Origin: Turritopsis dohrnii | Lineage: Eukaryota; Cnidaria; Hydrozoa; Anthoathecata; Oceaniidae | Direction: 5' to 3' | DNA: 64,000 nt | Assembly (NCBI GenBank): GCA_027922465.2 | Contig: BQMF02000102.1 | Coordinates: forward strand, 186,001 to 250,000 | Shown here: positions 10,661 through 21,572 of the stretch, piece after piece | Layout: every line of letters starts with the position of its first letter | Numbering within the stretch: position 1 is the stretch's first letter | Translations under genes and position numbers: made by a program | The notes under the pieces: model-generated | The model's input: only the letters and a program-made list of their open reading frames with translations | Database searches by the model: none | What the model was told of the DNA's origin: nothing

Positions 10661-12729
10661 AAGATTATCCTGATAAAAGATGTTAAAGATGACGTTAGAA
10701 AAGCAGCCGGTAGTCTTCAATTATGCAGTGGTCATGAATCTGGTGGTGAAGCCGCTATAAATGCAATGCTTTTTTGATGTTTTTCAGATGAACTCGACGG
10801 AAGCCGTCTTGATGGTGGATGCTGAGAATGCCTTCAATTCAATCAATCGGAAGGCATTACTTCATAATATCCGTTATATATGTCCAGAAATTTCAACCTT
10901 TATCTACAACTGCTACAATGTTCCTGCTAGATTGTTTGTAATTGGCGGCCAGGAAATTTCGTCTCAAGAAGGTACTACTCAAGGTGACCCTACGGCGATG
11001 GCTACCTATGCTCTTGGCTTAGTTCCCTTGATACGAGATATGCTTAGTGAAGATAACGAAACAAAGCTTGTTGCCTTTGCTGATGATTTGACAAGTGCAG
11101 GTTCAATACAGCATCTTAGAGAATGGTGGGACAAACTTATTGAGGTTGGACCGAAATCGCCGTCGAAGTCATACATTGTGGTAAAAGCGGATAAATTAGA
11201 AGAGGCAAGGATTGTGTTCTCCGGCACTAATGTGAACATAACATCGGCTGGCAAGAGACATCTGGGAGTGGTGATTGGAAGCCAGGATTACAAAGATGAA
11301 TATGTGAGTCAACTTGTTACAAATTGGTCGAAGGAAATACAACTATTGTCAAGGATTGCTGAGATGCAAACACAAGCTGCTTACTCTGCATATGTTCATG
11401 GTTATCGAGGAAAAGTCACATATTTCTTAAGAACTATTCCAAACACTGCTGACTGTCTACAACCAATAGAAAATGTAATGCGAAACAGCTTCATCCCAGC
11501 TATAACTGGAGGACATCAATGTTCCGACAATGAAAGGCATCTCCTTGCACTTCCTGTCAGGCTTGGTGGTCTTGGTTTAGACATTCTTACCAATATTTCA
11601 ACAAGAGAATATGAAAGTTCCAGAAAAATAACAAAACCACTGGTGAAATCTGTCATTAGACAAGAAAAAGGATATGAGGGTGACGAAGATGAGAAAAGCA
11701 GGTTAAAAGCCGAGGTAAAGAACAATCGGAAGGATTACTATCAACGAAAACTTGAAGAAGTACGACAGTTTTTGAATGATGGACAGAGACGACAAAATGA
11801 TTTGGCTCAAGAACCTGGATCTTCATATTGGTTGAATACCGTTCCGCTAAAAGATCATGATTACACACTAACTAAACAAGAGTTTTGGGATGCCATCAGA
11901 ATACGATACAATTGGCCGTTGCCAAATCTGCCTACAAGATGTGCATGTGGGATGAAATTTTACGTAGATCATTCCATGGCTTGTAAAAAGGGTGGCTTCA
12001 TCACACTTAGACACAATGAATTGAGAGACATCACGGCAAAACTTCTAAATGAGGTGTGTAAGGACGTCGAAGTTGAACCTGTCTTGACAACATTAACAGG
12101 CGAAGAATTCACCCAAAGCACCGCAAAATGTCAGGATGGTGCAAGATAAGACATAAGCGTTAGTAGCTTCTGGATCAAGGGTCAAAAAGCATTTCTTGAC
12201 ATCAGAGTTTTTGACCCTAATGCTGCAAGATACAAGAATCAAGCGCTCAAACAATGTTACGTGAAGAACGAATTGGAGAAAAAACACCATTATAATGAAA
12301 GAGTCCTTCAAGTGGAACAAGGTAGTTTCTCTCCTTTAGTGTTCAGTACGAATGGTGGTATGGGCAACGAATGTCGTATATTCTATTCAAGACTTGCAGA
12401 TCTCCTAGCTGAGAAAAGACATTATCGAAGTCGTTGGTATCATCGTGGTTAAAAACAAAGATCAACTTCGCTCTGTTGCGATCAATGCTGCTTTGCGTAC
12501 GTGGTTCTAGAAGCATATATGCCAAAAATGCTACAAATCTCGAGCTTCAAGACATCGAAATAGCAGAGAACATTTCTAAACCGATTGTTTAAATTTATTA
12601 GCTTCCTTGAATTGGAGTGCAGAGAATATAAAGTTATTAATGATTAAATTATTGTGATTGGGAAGAATTATCATGTAGTATATAATTAAATGATTATTGA
12701 GGCTATCAAAAAAAAAAATAAAATAAAAT
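10661..12729 (+). mobile_element. 5'-truncated non-LTR retrotransposon inserted in a TAGCCGCC unit
   Basis: The insert begins inside RT coding sequence and ends with an A-rich (AAAT)n tail at about 12708-12729. The words aaaataaaat flank it on both sides (10651-10660 and 12730-12739), consistent with a target-site duplication. Intact repeat units read straight across this point. Truncation at the 5' end, an A-rich tail and a target duplication are the usual signs of target-primed reverse transcription. Confidence 0.7.
10673..12592 (+). pseudogene. Reverse transcriptase of non-LTR retrotransposon (broken)
   Basis: The longest open frame is 10761-12149 (462 residues). It shows RT motif A (Asp-Ala-Glu-Asn-Ala-Phe-Asn), motif B (Gln-Gly-Asp-Pro, near 10980) and catalytic motif C (Phe-Ala-Asp-Asp, near 11080). 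The C-terminus has a zinc-knuckle-like Cys-x-Cys...His...Cys cluster (11940-11980) and an endonuclease-like segment. Upstream codons from about 10673 are in another frame, so there is a frameshift near 10755-10770. At 12147-12149 a TAA replaces the Pro codon of the Arg-Pro-Asp motif that is intact in the fragment at 4680. Downstream the same frame stays open to 12452, and then a frameshift near 12425 leads into the true C-terminus ending at 12592. The N-terminal part is missing. It is not a functional copy. Confidence 0.75.
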
Positions 12730-12816
12730 AAAATAAAATAGTTACTTTCACAACTCATCTACCATTTTTCGTGACAGACAAACAGACAAACAGAGAATCG
12801 GCTATTAATATATAGA
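12730..12816 (+). repeat. TAGCCGCC unit, 3' end (continuation of 10277-10660)
   Basis: It carries the conserved 3' end of the unit: agttactttc, ctaccatttt, then gacagacaaacag and the terminal ggctattaatatatagat. It abuts the next unit directly. Confidence 0.75.
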
Positions 12817-13265
12817 TAGCCACCAAGGCGGCGTCGCTCGCTGCCCATATTCAGCCTGCGTTGAGTTCACGAAAAATAAAATTAAGGAATTGGCATTGGT
12901 AAGTGTGCTCATGTTGTAGAGCTCAAAAAACTGATCAAAAATATGTATGGTATCGTTCCGCTATGAGCAACCGTTACAGAGATATCATCGTTCAAAGGTT
13001 TTGATGACGTCACAAACCCGTGCCCCCAAAAAATTTGGCCTAAATTTTTCGTTTCCCTATCGCCTGTATCGGGGATTCCAAAAACGACAGGTATCCCTAT
13101 CGGTTATCGAGATAATTTTCCCTAAACGTCGCATTCGATTAGGGTCACAATACAATGTTTCACACTGACGTCGCACAAAATAAAATGAAATAGTTACTTT
13201 CATAACTCATCTACCATTTTGCGTGACAGACAAACAGACGGAGAACCGGGTATTAATATACAGAC
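12817..13265 (+). repeat. TAGCCGCC unit, complete
   Basis: A full-length unit in tandem with the previous one. It starts tagccaccaaggcgg and ends tattaatatacagac, with the tgacgtca palindrome at about 13004. Confidence 0.75.
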
Positions 13266-14267
13266 AACAGGCTCATGTTGATAGCAGTTTTATATATTTA
13301 TCTTGTAGATATGTAACTACTGTGATGTTTTTAAACGTTGAAGTAAACAGATAAATTAAGAAACAAATAAGTAAATAAACAAGCAATGACATCTTTTGGA
13401 TGAGGTTGATTACATTCAATACTTCGGTTTAATTTAATTTAATTCATGTATTATGATGCTATTTACAAATCGATTTTAATTAACCTTTATAGCTGTTTTA
13501 AGATTTTATAAAATTATGATATAGAAGGATTACATACCCGATCAACTATATTAAATAGATTGAATCAAATTGAATCGAATAAAATCATCGCTACGGTATG
13601 CTTACACTGACCATAATGAATGTTCAAATCCATCGTGGCAGAGAAAAACTGGTAAGTATGAGTACATGCGATAAACATTTTTGATGTTAGAATTATGCAA
13701 CGCCTTTCGAAACTTAGACAGAAGACAGAAGACAACGGAGGATAAAGAACGGATTGTGAATCAAACTTAGGTTTGTTATTTCTTTCTTTTTCAGGTTTTT
13801 ATTATCCAGAAAATCAAAATTAAATAAACTACAAGTTTTGCCAGGTCTGTGAAGATTTTACCTGAAATATATTTGAAAGTTTTACCAGAAAACCGAAAGT
13901 CACCCACATAAATACTGAAAATATCACCAAGATGACTTTATACATACTTACAATAAGGCTTTTTGTTGTGGACAGGAGAGTTTTCAATAATCTCTACTCA
14001 GTAAGACTATATCAATTAAAATAACCCAACAAATCGAAGCCAATGCAAATGCAATTTTAAATTAAAAAGGCTGTTGCTAGAGGATTTTTTACTAACGAAC
14101 TTCAGCTTTACCATTGTATTAAGCATGTGTTATGTCCAGTTATAAATCACAGTTCAACTAAGTTTGAAGAAAAATATCAATACTTCCTAAAACTCCTAAT
14201 TAGGCGAGTTCTTGTGTCTTCATTATTTTAATTAACTGTACTATTAGCATTGAATTATTTTAAACAG
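13266..14267. other. No gene recognised
   Basis: AT-rich sequence without supported coding regions or clear repeats. Confidence 0.5.
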
Positions 14268-14440
14268 TTTTAAACATTGAAAGATCACCATTGAAAGGAA
14301 CGACGAACAACGACACTAAAAGCAACGAAACCTTCCTGTTCAGAATCGAAGGCAAAAAGACAACATTCAGCAACTTCGTATCTGGTAGAAGAAAATATTC
14401 TGAAAAATGGGATGATTATCAGCTTGTCTGTTGCAAAAAG
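14268..14440 (+). CDS. Candidate exon (module block A), unrecognised product
   Basis: A 173 bp block is open from a possible acceptor (taaacag, ending 14267) to a possible donor (aag|gtaaaa at 14441), with 57 codons and no ATG needed. The encoded segment is Asn/Thr/Lys-rich and ends with Trp-Asp-Asp-Tyr and a Cys-Cys pair before the donor. It resembles block A of the ~1-1.3 kb modules at about 16262, 25529, 28145, 30192 and 31480, but is the best-kept copy. I recognise no family. It could be a surviving exon of a tandemly duplicated gene or chance openness of a repeat. Confidence 0.35.
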
Positions 14441-16622
14441 GTAAAATTTGGAGATAACGACTAAAGAGTTCCTTTACATTGTACGTCCATTTACGTATAT
14501 TTCCAAAATAAACATAGAAAGGACATTCGTGTTTGATCGATCGCCATCAATGGTCATTTTTACATGTATTGCCAAAATAGAAATGCCATATTGTCTAATT
14601 ACCACCGTGAAAGTTTAAGTGTCTCATCAGTTTGAATGTATCTCATTGAGTTACCTTTGTTATCCTTGTAGTTGTTTCAGTAATACCTGATACCTGATAT
14701 TGATATCTGAAGCTGAGAAAACAGACAACGAAATTGCAATCTACTCCATCAAACATTTTGCCATCATTAATTGTAATTTACCTGTCCTTCTATATCATTG
14801 GCTAGATCAATAAAAAAAGCTGCTTAACCCTGTTAGTGAAGATTGGCAATTTAAATCACTCATTTTTAGGAATCTGTTAGGTTTTCAGAAATAATTTGGT
14901 AGTCATTTTGTCAAATTTGAACAAAATTGGGTAAATCGGGCCAATAATGAGAAAGTAAAGGAAGATTTTTGTTCGGCATGTTGGGACTTTTTAAATGCCT
15001 GTTTGAATGAAACCATATTGTCAGAAAAATCAAAGAGGACATTCACGTAAAATAAATATCAATATACGACAAAACTATAACTAAAGTTTTAGTGTAAATC
15101 ATATGCTTTGTTGAAACTAAAATTCAGTTAAACTACATTATAATATATTTAAATCGCTAATCAGTAATTATAATCCGAAGACTAAAATACGACATAACCC
15201 TTCTCCTAATTGTAAGCCTATCTTCAAGCAACGTTCCTTCGCATCACGGTAACCTCGGATAGTATAAACGAACCACTTTTTGAATACAATGCTGAGTGGA
15301 ATTTCTATGACTTTCAACATGAAAAACCACCATTTTTATTTCTTCAATTGCTTTTCATACTTGTTCCATTGTCTGAAAGTAAATTATGACAGAATAATAA
15401 TAATGTAGAAAACTTAATCACACTATCAGGATAATAATCCTGACCACCCTATGATAATAAAAAAATTCCATAATTAAAAGACATTATTACAAATAAAATA
15501 AATAAATAAAAATAAAATTAGCAAAAAATGGGAAATGTGTGAGGTGAGGTAGCAGTAGTGGGAAGAAGAGACCTCGACTTTTCTAGGCAACAGCCAGCAA
15601 TAACACATTTTAAAGCCCTGCCAGATTGCTTACATACAAAAACATTCACAACTTGTGATAAGGTTTTAATTTCTGCAAATAAATATAAATATATTGCTAA
15701 CAAAATACAACACTCTTATTTTTGTCAAGCATAATACATAAGTATTGTCATAACGTTCCGTTTAAGTTCAATTTATTTCACATTTATACTTTCACATCTT
15801 CAATATTTTCCAAAGTTCCAAATTGGGCCTTCAATATAAAATGGCTAACTATCTGTTTTATTTATTCATATGTTTGCTTCTTTGTTTAATTATTATTCCT
15901 TAATAAAATTGGGTCCAAAAGAAAATTGTCTAGTTGTGGATCTCAATTCTTATTTTCAGATTGCTTCAGCGGTTTCAACTCCTAAATTTCATCATTAGTA
16001 CATTCGTCGATACCAAATACTTGAAACCCACAAACGCGACGACAGTATTGTGAATTAGTGCATACAATAAGTGAATAAAATATTCTCTTTTCTGAACAGA
16101 AAAGTGAAAAAGTTATCTTTAATAGGTGAGTCTTGTATATTTGTTTAAAGGATAGCACAACTAAATAAGTCGCTGCATGATTTTCCTCAGATATGCTAAA
16201 AAATAGCTCCTTTAACCTTTCTTCATGCAATTATTAATTTCTTTAATAAAGGTCATCAATTTAATTATTAACATTCAAAAGGAAGGAAATAACAATAACA
16301 ATAACGAAAACAAAATCCTCTCCCTCCAAAACCAACGATACTGTTCATCACCTACGCTATTTGGACAAATATTGTTACTTGGATCTCAAGATAATAATAA
16401 TAATGATTTGAATTTTATGTCACACAGCATGTTCCTTTACATAATACTGTCAGCTTTCCGTCACTGTTTATTTACTGTTTATCTAATTTGTAAAGTTTTT
16501 GATTGGGCACAACTGTGTGTTCTGCTAGTGTATTGTCGAAACCAGACAGTCATAATGCCAGATTTTTAACATCATAAACTTCAATGTATGTCATAGAATT
16601 ACTTTTGGTTTTTTTTCTTTAG
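14441..16622. repeat. Decayed module copies; no intact gene
   Basis: A block B relic lies near 14665-14790 (the words gacaacgaaattgc and actccatcaaac) and has stops in the frame used at 16623. A block A relic lies at about 16250-16385. The rest (about 14800-16000) is AT-rich with no recognised feature. Confidence 0.5.
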
Positions 16623-16959
16623 TTGGCTATATAATTCCTTTAAATCCAAGAAAGCAGATAACAGTATCACAACTTCTCGATCAAACCATATTACTGGATA
16701 TAGCAATAACCTAACTAACTCAGCAAGTGAGTGTGGACAATCTGATAATACAAAAGTTGCAATCATTTCAAGAAAACCTTCAGCTTTGCAGCATTCCGAA
16801 CGTTTTTCTGAGTGCAGAATAAAAGATCTAATTTTGGATAAAAGACCACCACATTCAATCAGCAGAAAGACCTTTCAACAAAGACCGAATATTTCTGTCA
16901 TTAACAACGTCAATATATCAGCTACAAGTGAAGCGATTTTTCCTGAAAGAAGTATTATA
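16623..16959 (+). CDS. Candidate exon (module block B), the only intact copy
   Basis: The block is preceded by a good acceptor (ttttttctttag, ending 16622) and followed by a donor (ata|gtaagt at 16960). All 112 codons are open. The product is hydrophilic and Ser/Asn/Lys/Arg-rich, with a Ser-Glu-Cys-Gly motif in the first half and a Leu-Gln-His motif in the middle. I see no membrane segment and no family match. Related blocks near 26793, 29048, 29427, 30484 and 31866 align with it; those at 30484 and 31866 keep long open stretches in the same frame with two or three stops. Preservation of the frame between two splice sites suggests coding ancestry. Confidence 0.45.
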
Positions 16960-16981
16960 GTAAGTACTTTTTAAAGACATA

Positions 16982-17155
16982 CAGTAAACTGTCTCTAATT
17001 CGATCATCGAAGGGACTGATAAAAGCGTTCGATTTATGGAAAGTTCGAATTATGGAGGTTCATTTACAAAGAAATGATAGGTGAAAGGACCATAAAATTC
17101 GTTCGAATTAGAGAAAGTTCGAATTATGGAGGTTCGCATTATAGAGATTCGACTG
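16982..17155. mobile_element. MITE, 174 bp, pogo/Tigger-like ends
   Basis: Inverted ends (cagtaaactgtctctaat and the complement of attatagagattcgactg) are flanked by TA on both sides. The interior repeats the words gttcgaatta and tatggaggttc. It lies 20 bp after the donor of the exon-like block at 16623-16959. No coding capacity. Confidence 0.75.
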
Positions 17156-17467
17156 TAATTATGACTCAGTTAAAGGACTTAATGAATTCAATCAAACATT
17201 AGGCACACTTATATGACATTTTAAGAAAGATTTCTGCAACACAAGGATGAAAAATAGAAACAATAAAACATAGAAACATCAAAATCATTTGAAAGGACGA
17301 AACGTAAAAAAAGGAATGCTTCATAATTACATTGCATTTACAGTCATTCTAGCTAATTACGATTTTAAGCAAAACCAACCACAGTAAATAGAATGCATAA
17401 AAGACGTCAATAAATTATTATTTTTCGTGTACAGAAAAATTATAGCGTTGTTTACAATAGATGAGTC
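17156..17467. repeat. Module-array sequence, no gene
   Basis: It resembles the 5' parts of other modules (for example 29880-30050 and 31200-31330). No open coding block. Confidence 0.4.
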
Positions 17468-17582
17468 TTTTAATAATAAAAACAAGAACATTCAATTAAT
17501 TTATTTTCTTAAACGAAGCTTTTCGTAAGTATCTCTTACATCTTCAGGTCAAAAATATACTGTCAAAAAACTTTTAATACAT
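17468..17582 (+). repeat. 115 bp inverted repeat, left copy
   Basis: This segment is the reverse complement of 25241-25355 with only about two mismatches, near 17513 and near 17563. It directly abuts the foldback element at 17584. Confidence 0.8.
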
Positions 17583-17583
17583 A

Positions 17584-18204
17584 CAGTGTGTTTCAAAAAA
17601 GTGGCAATAAAAATTTTCATCGCATTTTTGAAGAAAATATCCAATTAATTTTTATAAATTGTATATCGATGGAATCCTTACTTTTTGTCTTTCTCGTGAT
17701 GTAATTTTTGTAGGAAATGGAAAAGTAGAAGAAGAGAAAATTGAAAAATAAATTTGGAAAAACTCATTAAGTTTTTAACGATCAATTAAAACAAAAGTTA
17801 ACAACCGTATCTTTATTGTTTAAAGGTGCAAAATCTTTTATGCCGTTATGTGACATCTGAGACTCTCAATTAAACTAATTGCTTACGTAAAATTTTTTCA
17901 AACGTGTGTAAAATTGGTTTTGTTAAAGTGAAAGCGATAAAAAATTGTTACATAACTGTCTTTGTTTTCGGAAATTGATCTTATTGTTAAACATCTTAAT
18001 TGATCGTTAAGAAAATAATGAGTTGTTCTGGAGTTATTTTTTCGATTTTCTCTTTTTTTATTTTTCCAATATTGAAAAAAAATACATCATTGGAAAGAAG
18101 AAAAAATAAGGTTTTCAATAATGTAAAAATTATCATCCAATGATCAGAATTTAATGAAATATAAGCGGTTATAATTCTTGTTGCCACTTTTTTGAAACAC
18201 ACTG
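17584..18204. mobile_element. TA-flanked foldback/MITE element, 621 bp
   Basis: The ends cagtgtgtttcaaaaaa and their complement are flanked by TA. Complementarity continues inward: aactcattaagtttttaacgatc at about 17761-17783 pairs with the block at about 17995-18025. There is no transposase frame. A truncated second copy lies at 27639-27889. Confidence 0.75.
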
Positions 18205-18205
18205 T

Positions 18206-18817
18206 ACATACATAAGTTACAATAAAAGTCCCAAAGGGCCTTGAATATACTAAAGTAAAAACATTAAAAGACAATTAAAAATTCACTCTTTACCTCACAC
18301 CATTGTGAAACAAAATTAATCTTTTTGATTCGATTTGTTCGTTCAGAGTTGGCCTGTAGGACCTAATATAAAAGGCTTCCAACAATTTATGTTTTCAGTT
18401 ATTTATGGGAGCTCTCGCCAAAATTTTCCACGTGAACGAATGACCATCATTTTTAACAACGTGTAAAGCTGGCCCAGACTTTGTACTTATTTTATCGTGT
18501 TCGGACCATCGTGTTTCTGCATTCCGAACATTCTCACCTATATAATTAGCTCGACACGAACATTTTCCTTCATACACTACGCATGCCACATGCTTTGTTT
18601 TATCCTTAAGTGGGAACAAAGATTGAATTTTCTTTATAGTCCACAATACAACAAAAATAAATCTCTCTTTCGTCCAACTATTCAAGTTGAAAATGAACTT
18701 CTTCACATCTTCTTCATTACGTGCACAGTATGGCAGTGTAAAGAAAATTTTCTTCCGTTCTTCCATTAACCAATCGCGAATAATCACTTCTTCCCTTTCA
18801 ACGTGTAAAACCCACAA
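18206..18817 (-). pseudogene. Penelope-like element, C-terminal part with GIY-YIG domain (minus strand)
   Basis: The minus-strand frame 18817-18395 reads from the last part of the RT (Glu-Arg-Glu-Glu-Val-Ile-Ile-Arg-Asp-Trp) through a linker to a GIY-YIG nuclease-like segment: Val-Val-Tyr, then Cys-Ser-Cys, then Tyr-Ile-Gly-Glu, then Arg and Glu-His. That combination is typical of Penelope-like retroelements. A TGA at 18395-18397 interrupts it. The same frame then continues to a natural stop at 18290, ending Leu-Phe-His-Asn-Gly-Val-Arg. A 3' untranslated part follows to about 18206. This copy joins the plus-strand copy head-to-head near 18800. Confidence 0.75.
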
Positions 18818-19900
18818 AGATTTAAGTAGGTTTCAGAGTTTTCTTTGTAGACATTTCAAATATCATCCTGAATATGACAAAATGCGTCCACAATCGAATC
18901 AACCAGTAAGATTTTTCGCTTCTGCCAAAACCCATAAATTCGAAAGTTTAGATGATATCGATGTTGATAGACTTAAACTAAGACCCATAATCGAACAAAC
19001 TGGTACAGCTACATATAATGCTTCAAAAATTATAGTGAAGTATCTGCAACCTCTTTCTAAGAATGAATATGTGATGATGATTGTCTGAAATTTCATAATG
19101 AAGAGTAGGTATCTTATGACGTCGAGTCACTCTTTACCAGCATATCTGTTAATGACACAATTGATCATATATGTCATGAAATTTATACCAACAAAGTCTT
19201 GGAGCCCCTGTGTAAGGAGAGTATCTTTCGAAAGTTACTCAGAAAACTCTCATCCGATTGTAAGTTTTCGGTCAATGGTAGATTTATCAAACAAATCGAT
19301 GGTTGCCCCATGGGTGGGCCGATATCAGTAGTGTTCGCTGGTATTTTTATGAATAAGATGGAAAGAGACGTTGTTGTTCCTCTTAAACCAGGACTTTACA
19401 AACGATACGTTGACGATACTTGTGCTAAGCGCAAAAAGAACACACCTGACATTTTATCCGAATCATTTGACAGCTATCACCCTAATATACGACTAACTAT
19501 TGAAGAAGATCCGCCAAGATTTTTGGATACTGAGATCATACATCATAAAAATGGTTTCAAGACAAAAGTGCATAAAAAATTAAATAAATTGCCAATACAT
19601 TGGACTTCAGCTGTGCCAAAGAAGTATAAACGTAACGCCATATTTGGTGATCTGCATCGAGCGTTTAAAATATCCAGTTATTTTCAAGATGAAGTTAATT
19701 TCATTAGAGCTAAGTACAGAAAAGCAGGTTACCCTGATCGTTTCATCAATAGTTTTATTAGGGACTTTAATGTTGAAAGGGAAGAAGTGATTATTCCCGA
19801 GTGGTTAATTTTGTTTCACAATGGTGTGACGTAAAGAGTGAATTCTTAATTGTTTTTGAGTATGTTAAAGGCCCTTTGGGATTTTTATTGGAACTTATGT
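18801..19900 (+). pseudogene. Penelope-like reverse transcriptase (plus strand, internally deleted)
   Basis: The frame to 19088 carries the upstream RT region: a Ser-Ala-Lys-Thr-His-Lys motif, then Leu-Arg-Pro-Ile. After a frameshift between 19088 and 19112 the frame to 19834 carries motif A (Ser-Tyr-Asp-Val-Glu-Ser-Leu-Phe-Thr, 19112), then Gly-Cys-Pro-Met-Gly-Gly-Pro (19301), and the catalytic Tyr-Val-Asp-Asp (19408). The GIY-YIG region is missing. The RT end (Pro-Glu-Trp-Leu) runs straight into the last codons (Phe-His-Asn-Gly-Val-Thr, stop 19832-19834). The join falls at a ttaat present at both sides in the intact minus-strand copy. The shared 3' sequence ends near 19900. Confidence 0.75.
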
Positions 19901-19916
19901 ATATACTAGCCGCCAA

Positions 19917-19930
19917 GGCGGCGTCGCTCG
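19917..19930 (+). repeat. TAGCCGCC unit, 5' tip only
   Basis: Only the GC-rich start of the repeat remains, followed by unrelated sequence. Confidence 0.5.
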
Positions 19931-20488
19931 GTAAATTCACTATGCTCAACTCATCTCAGACCTGTTTCATTCCAAAGCTTATAAAGTTACGTTTCCAGAT
20001 GTTTTCATGTATAACAGAAAACTGCCAGCCACTTATGTGAACTGTATATGATGATGGTACAATTTAAACAAGTATATGTTTTAAATTAGATCTCTCAGTT
20101 AGGTATTGTTCTGCTACAACTTAATTATAAATACAGGAATGATGCTAAAGCATGAATCCATCTTACCTGTAACTTCAAGTGAAAAAAGTGTTTTTTGGAT
20201 TTTATCTATTTTTTGTTTTTGATGTTTTAACCATATGAGGGTCAGTGAAATGCTTCTTTGGGTCAAACCATTTGAGGGGATTTTTGGGCAACTGAAGTTA
20301 AGTATCTTATTATTTGGTTACAGAATATCTCTAATCAATGCAGGACGTCATCAATCTTGGTCATCAATAAATAATTTTGTCTTTGGTTCATTATGACGTC
20401 AATTGTTGAAACGTGTTGTACTGTGTCAAGCTAAAAAAATTTTTTTGATGCAACAAAAAACGTTCGAATTTTGAATGACGTTGGGATT
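19931..20488. other. No gene recognised
   Basis: AT-rich intergenic sequence with no supported feature. Confidence 0.5.
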
Positions 20489-20594
20489 TTTTTTGCGTGG
20501 ATTAATTTTTGCGACTTTTGGTCAAATTAGCAAAAATAAATCCACGCAAAACGTCAAGACATGAACGGTTCGCAAAAATAAATCCACGCAAAAT
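20489..20594. mobile_element. Short inverted repeat (MITE-like)
   Basis: tttttgcgtggattaat at the left end pairs with the complement of ataaatccacgcaaaa at the right end. An extra copy of the right-end word lies inside. About 106 bp, non-coding. Confidence 0.5.
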
Positions 20595-20943
20595 TTTATG
20601 ATTTAGAGATAGGAAAGTGCCGATTATAGCCCAAAATTATATCATCATAATCATAAGCGAGAATCCCTACTATAGCTAATATTATCATCTAAGACCTTTG
20701 TTTTCATAACGCGATACGAGTTATGAAACGTGTTCAGCTTTAATTATGATTACATAGCATTTTGTTATTTTGATTACATAACAAAATTCTCAAATAACAA
20801 CACGTAAGCAGTTTTTTATTATTATAACCACAAATTACTCATAAATGTAAACAATTAAATATCTCATAAAAATGTAGTAAAAAGCAGTTTGTAGTAGTTT
20901 CATTTTTATAACATAAATGAGCTAACAATACATATAACATACA

Positions 20944-21012
20944 GATCAGCGTAGTCTAGTGGATAAGAACGCTAACTTGTAACAGCAAGGTCGTGTGTTC
21001 GAACCCCACGCA
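20944..21012 (+). other. tRNA-like sequence (degenerate, Thr-like)
   Basis: It shows an A-box-like tagtctagtgg and a B-box-like gtgttcgaacccc at the right distance, with a possible TGT anticodon in cttgtaa. Acceptor and anticodon stems do not pair properly, so it is probably a tRNA-derived relic or SINE head and not a working tRNA gene. Confidence 0.4.
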
Positions 21013-21040
21013 GTTCGTCTGAGAGGAAGTATATATATAC

Positions 21041-21572
21041 TAGCCGCCAAGGCGGCGTCGCTCGCCACCCATGTTCAGCATGCGTCCTAGTTCACGAAAA
21101 ATAAAATGAAGAATTGACAATGATAAGTGTGCCCATGTTGTAGAGCTTGAAAAACTGAGCAAAAAATGTATGGGATCGTTTCGCTACGATCAACCGTTCC
21201 AGAGATATCGTCGATTAAAGATATTGATGACGTCATAGCCGCAGTACCAAAAATAATTTAGGCCCAAATGTTGCGTCACCCCGTCACCCGTATCGCAGAC
21301 CCCAAAAAACGTCAGTTATCCCTATTGGTTCTCGAGATATTTCCCCAAAAACGTCGCGTTCGATTGGGGATGCAATGCAATGATTCCCGTGATCATAAAA
21401 ATAATTGACGTCAAATGATGCCACGTGCTTTTAGAATAATCGTGAAAAAAGTGACTCCCGCATCTACGTGGTTTTACGCGTACATAAGAAGACGATGACC
21501 GTAAAATTTAAATAAATATATCACTCTCTAAAATAAAAGTGTGACACACAGCGCGGATTATTATAATAAGAA
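21041..21572 (+). repeat. TAGCCGCC unit with alternative 3' end
   Basis: The 5' ~350 bp matches the family. The 3' part (21418-21572) is a different tail containing tgaccgta, atatatcactctctaaaa and gcgcggatta. That tail recurs at 22838-22997 and 25085-25240, so the family has at least two 3' ends. Confidence 0.6.

Noticed and set aside
17996..18274. Minus-strand 92-codon frame
   Set aside because: It lies across the foldback element and the Penelope-like 3' end; composition and context indicate chance openness.
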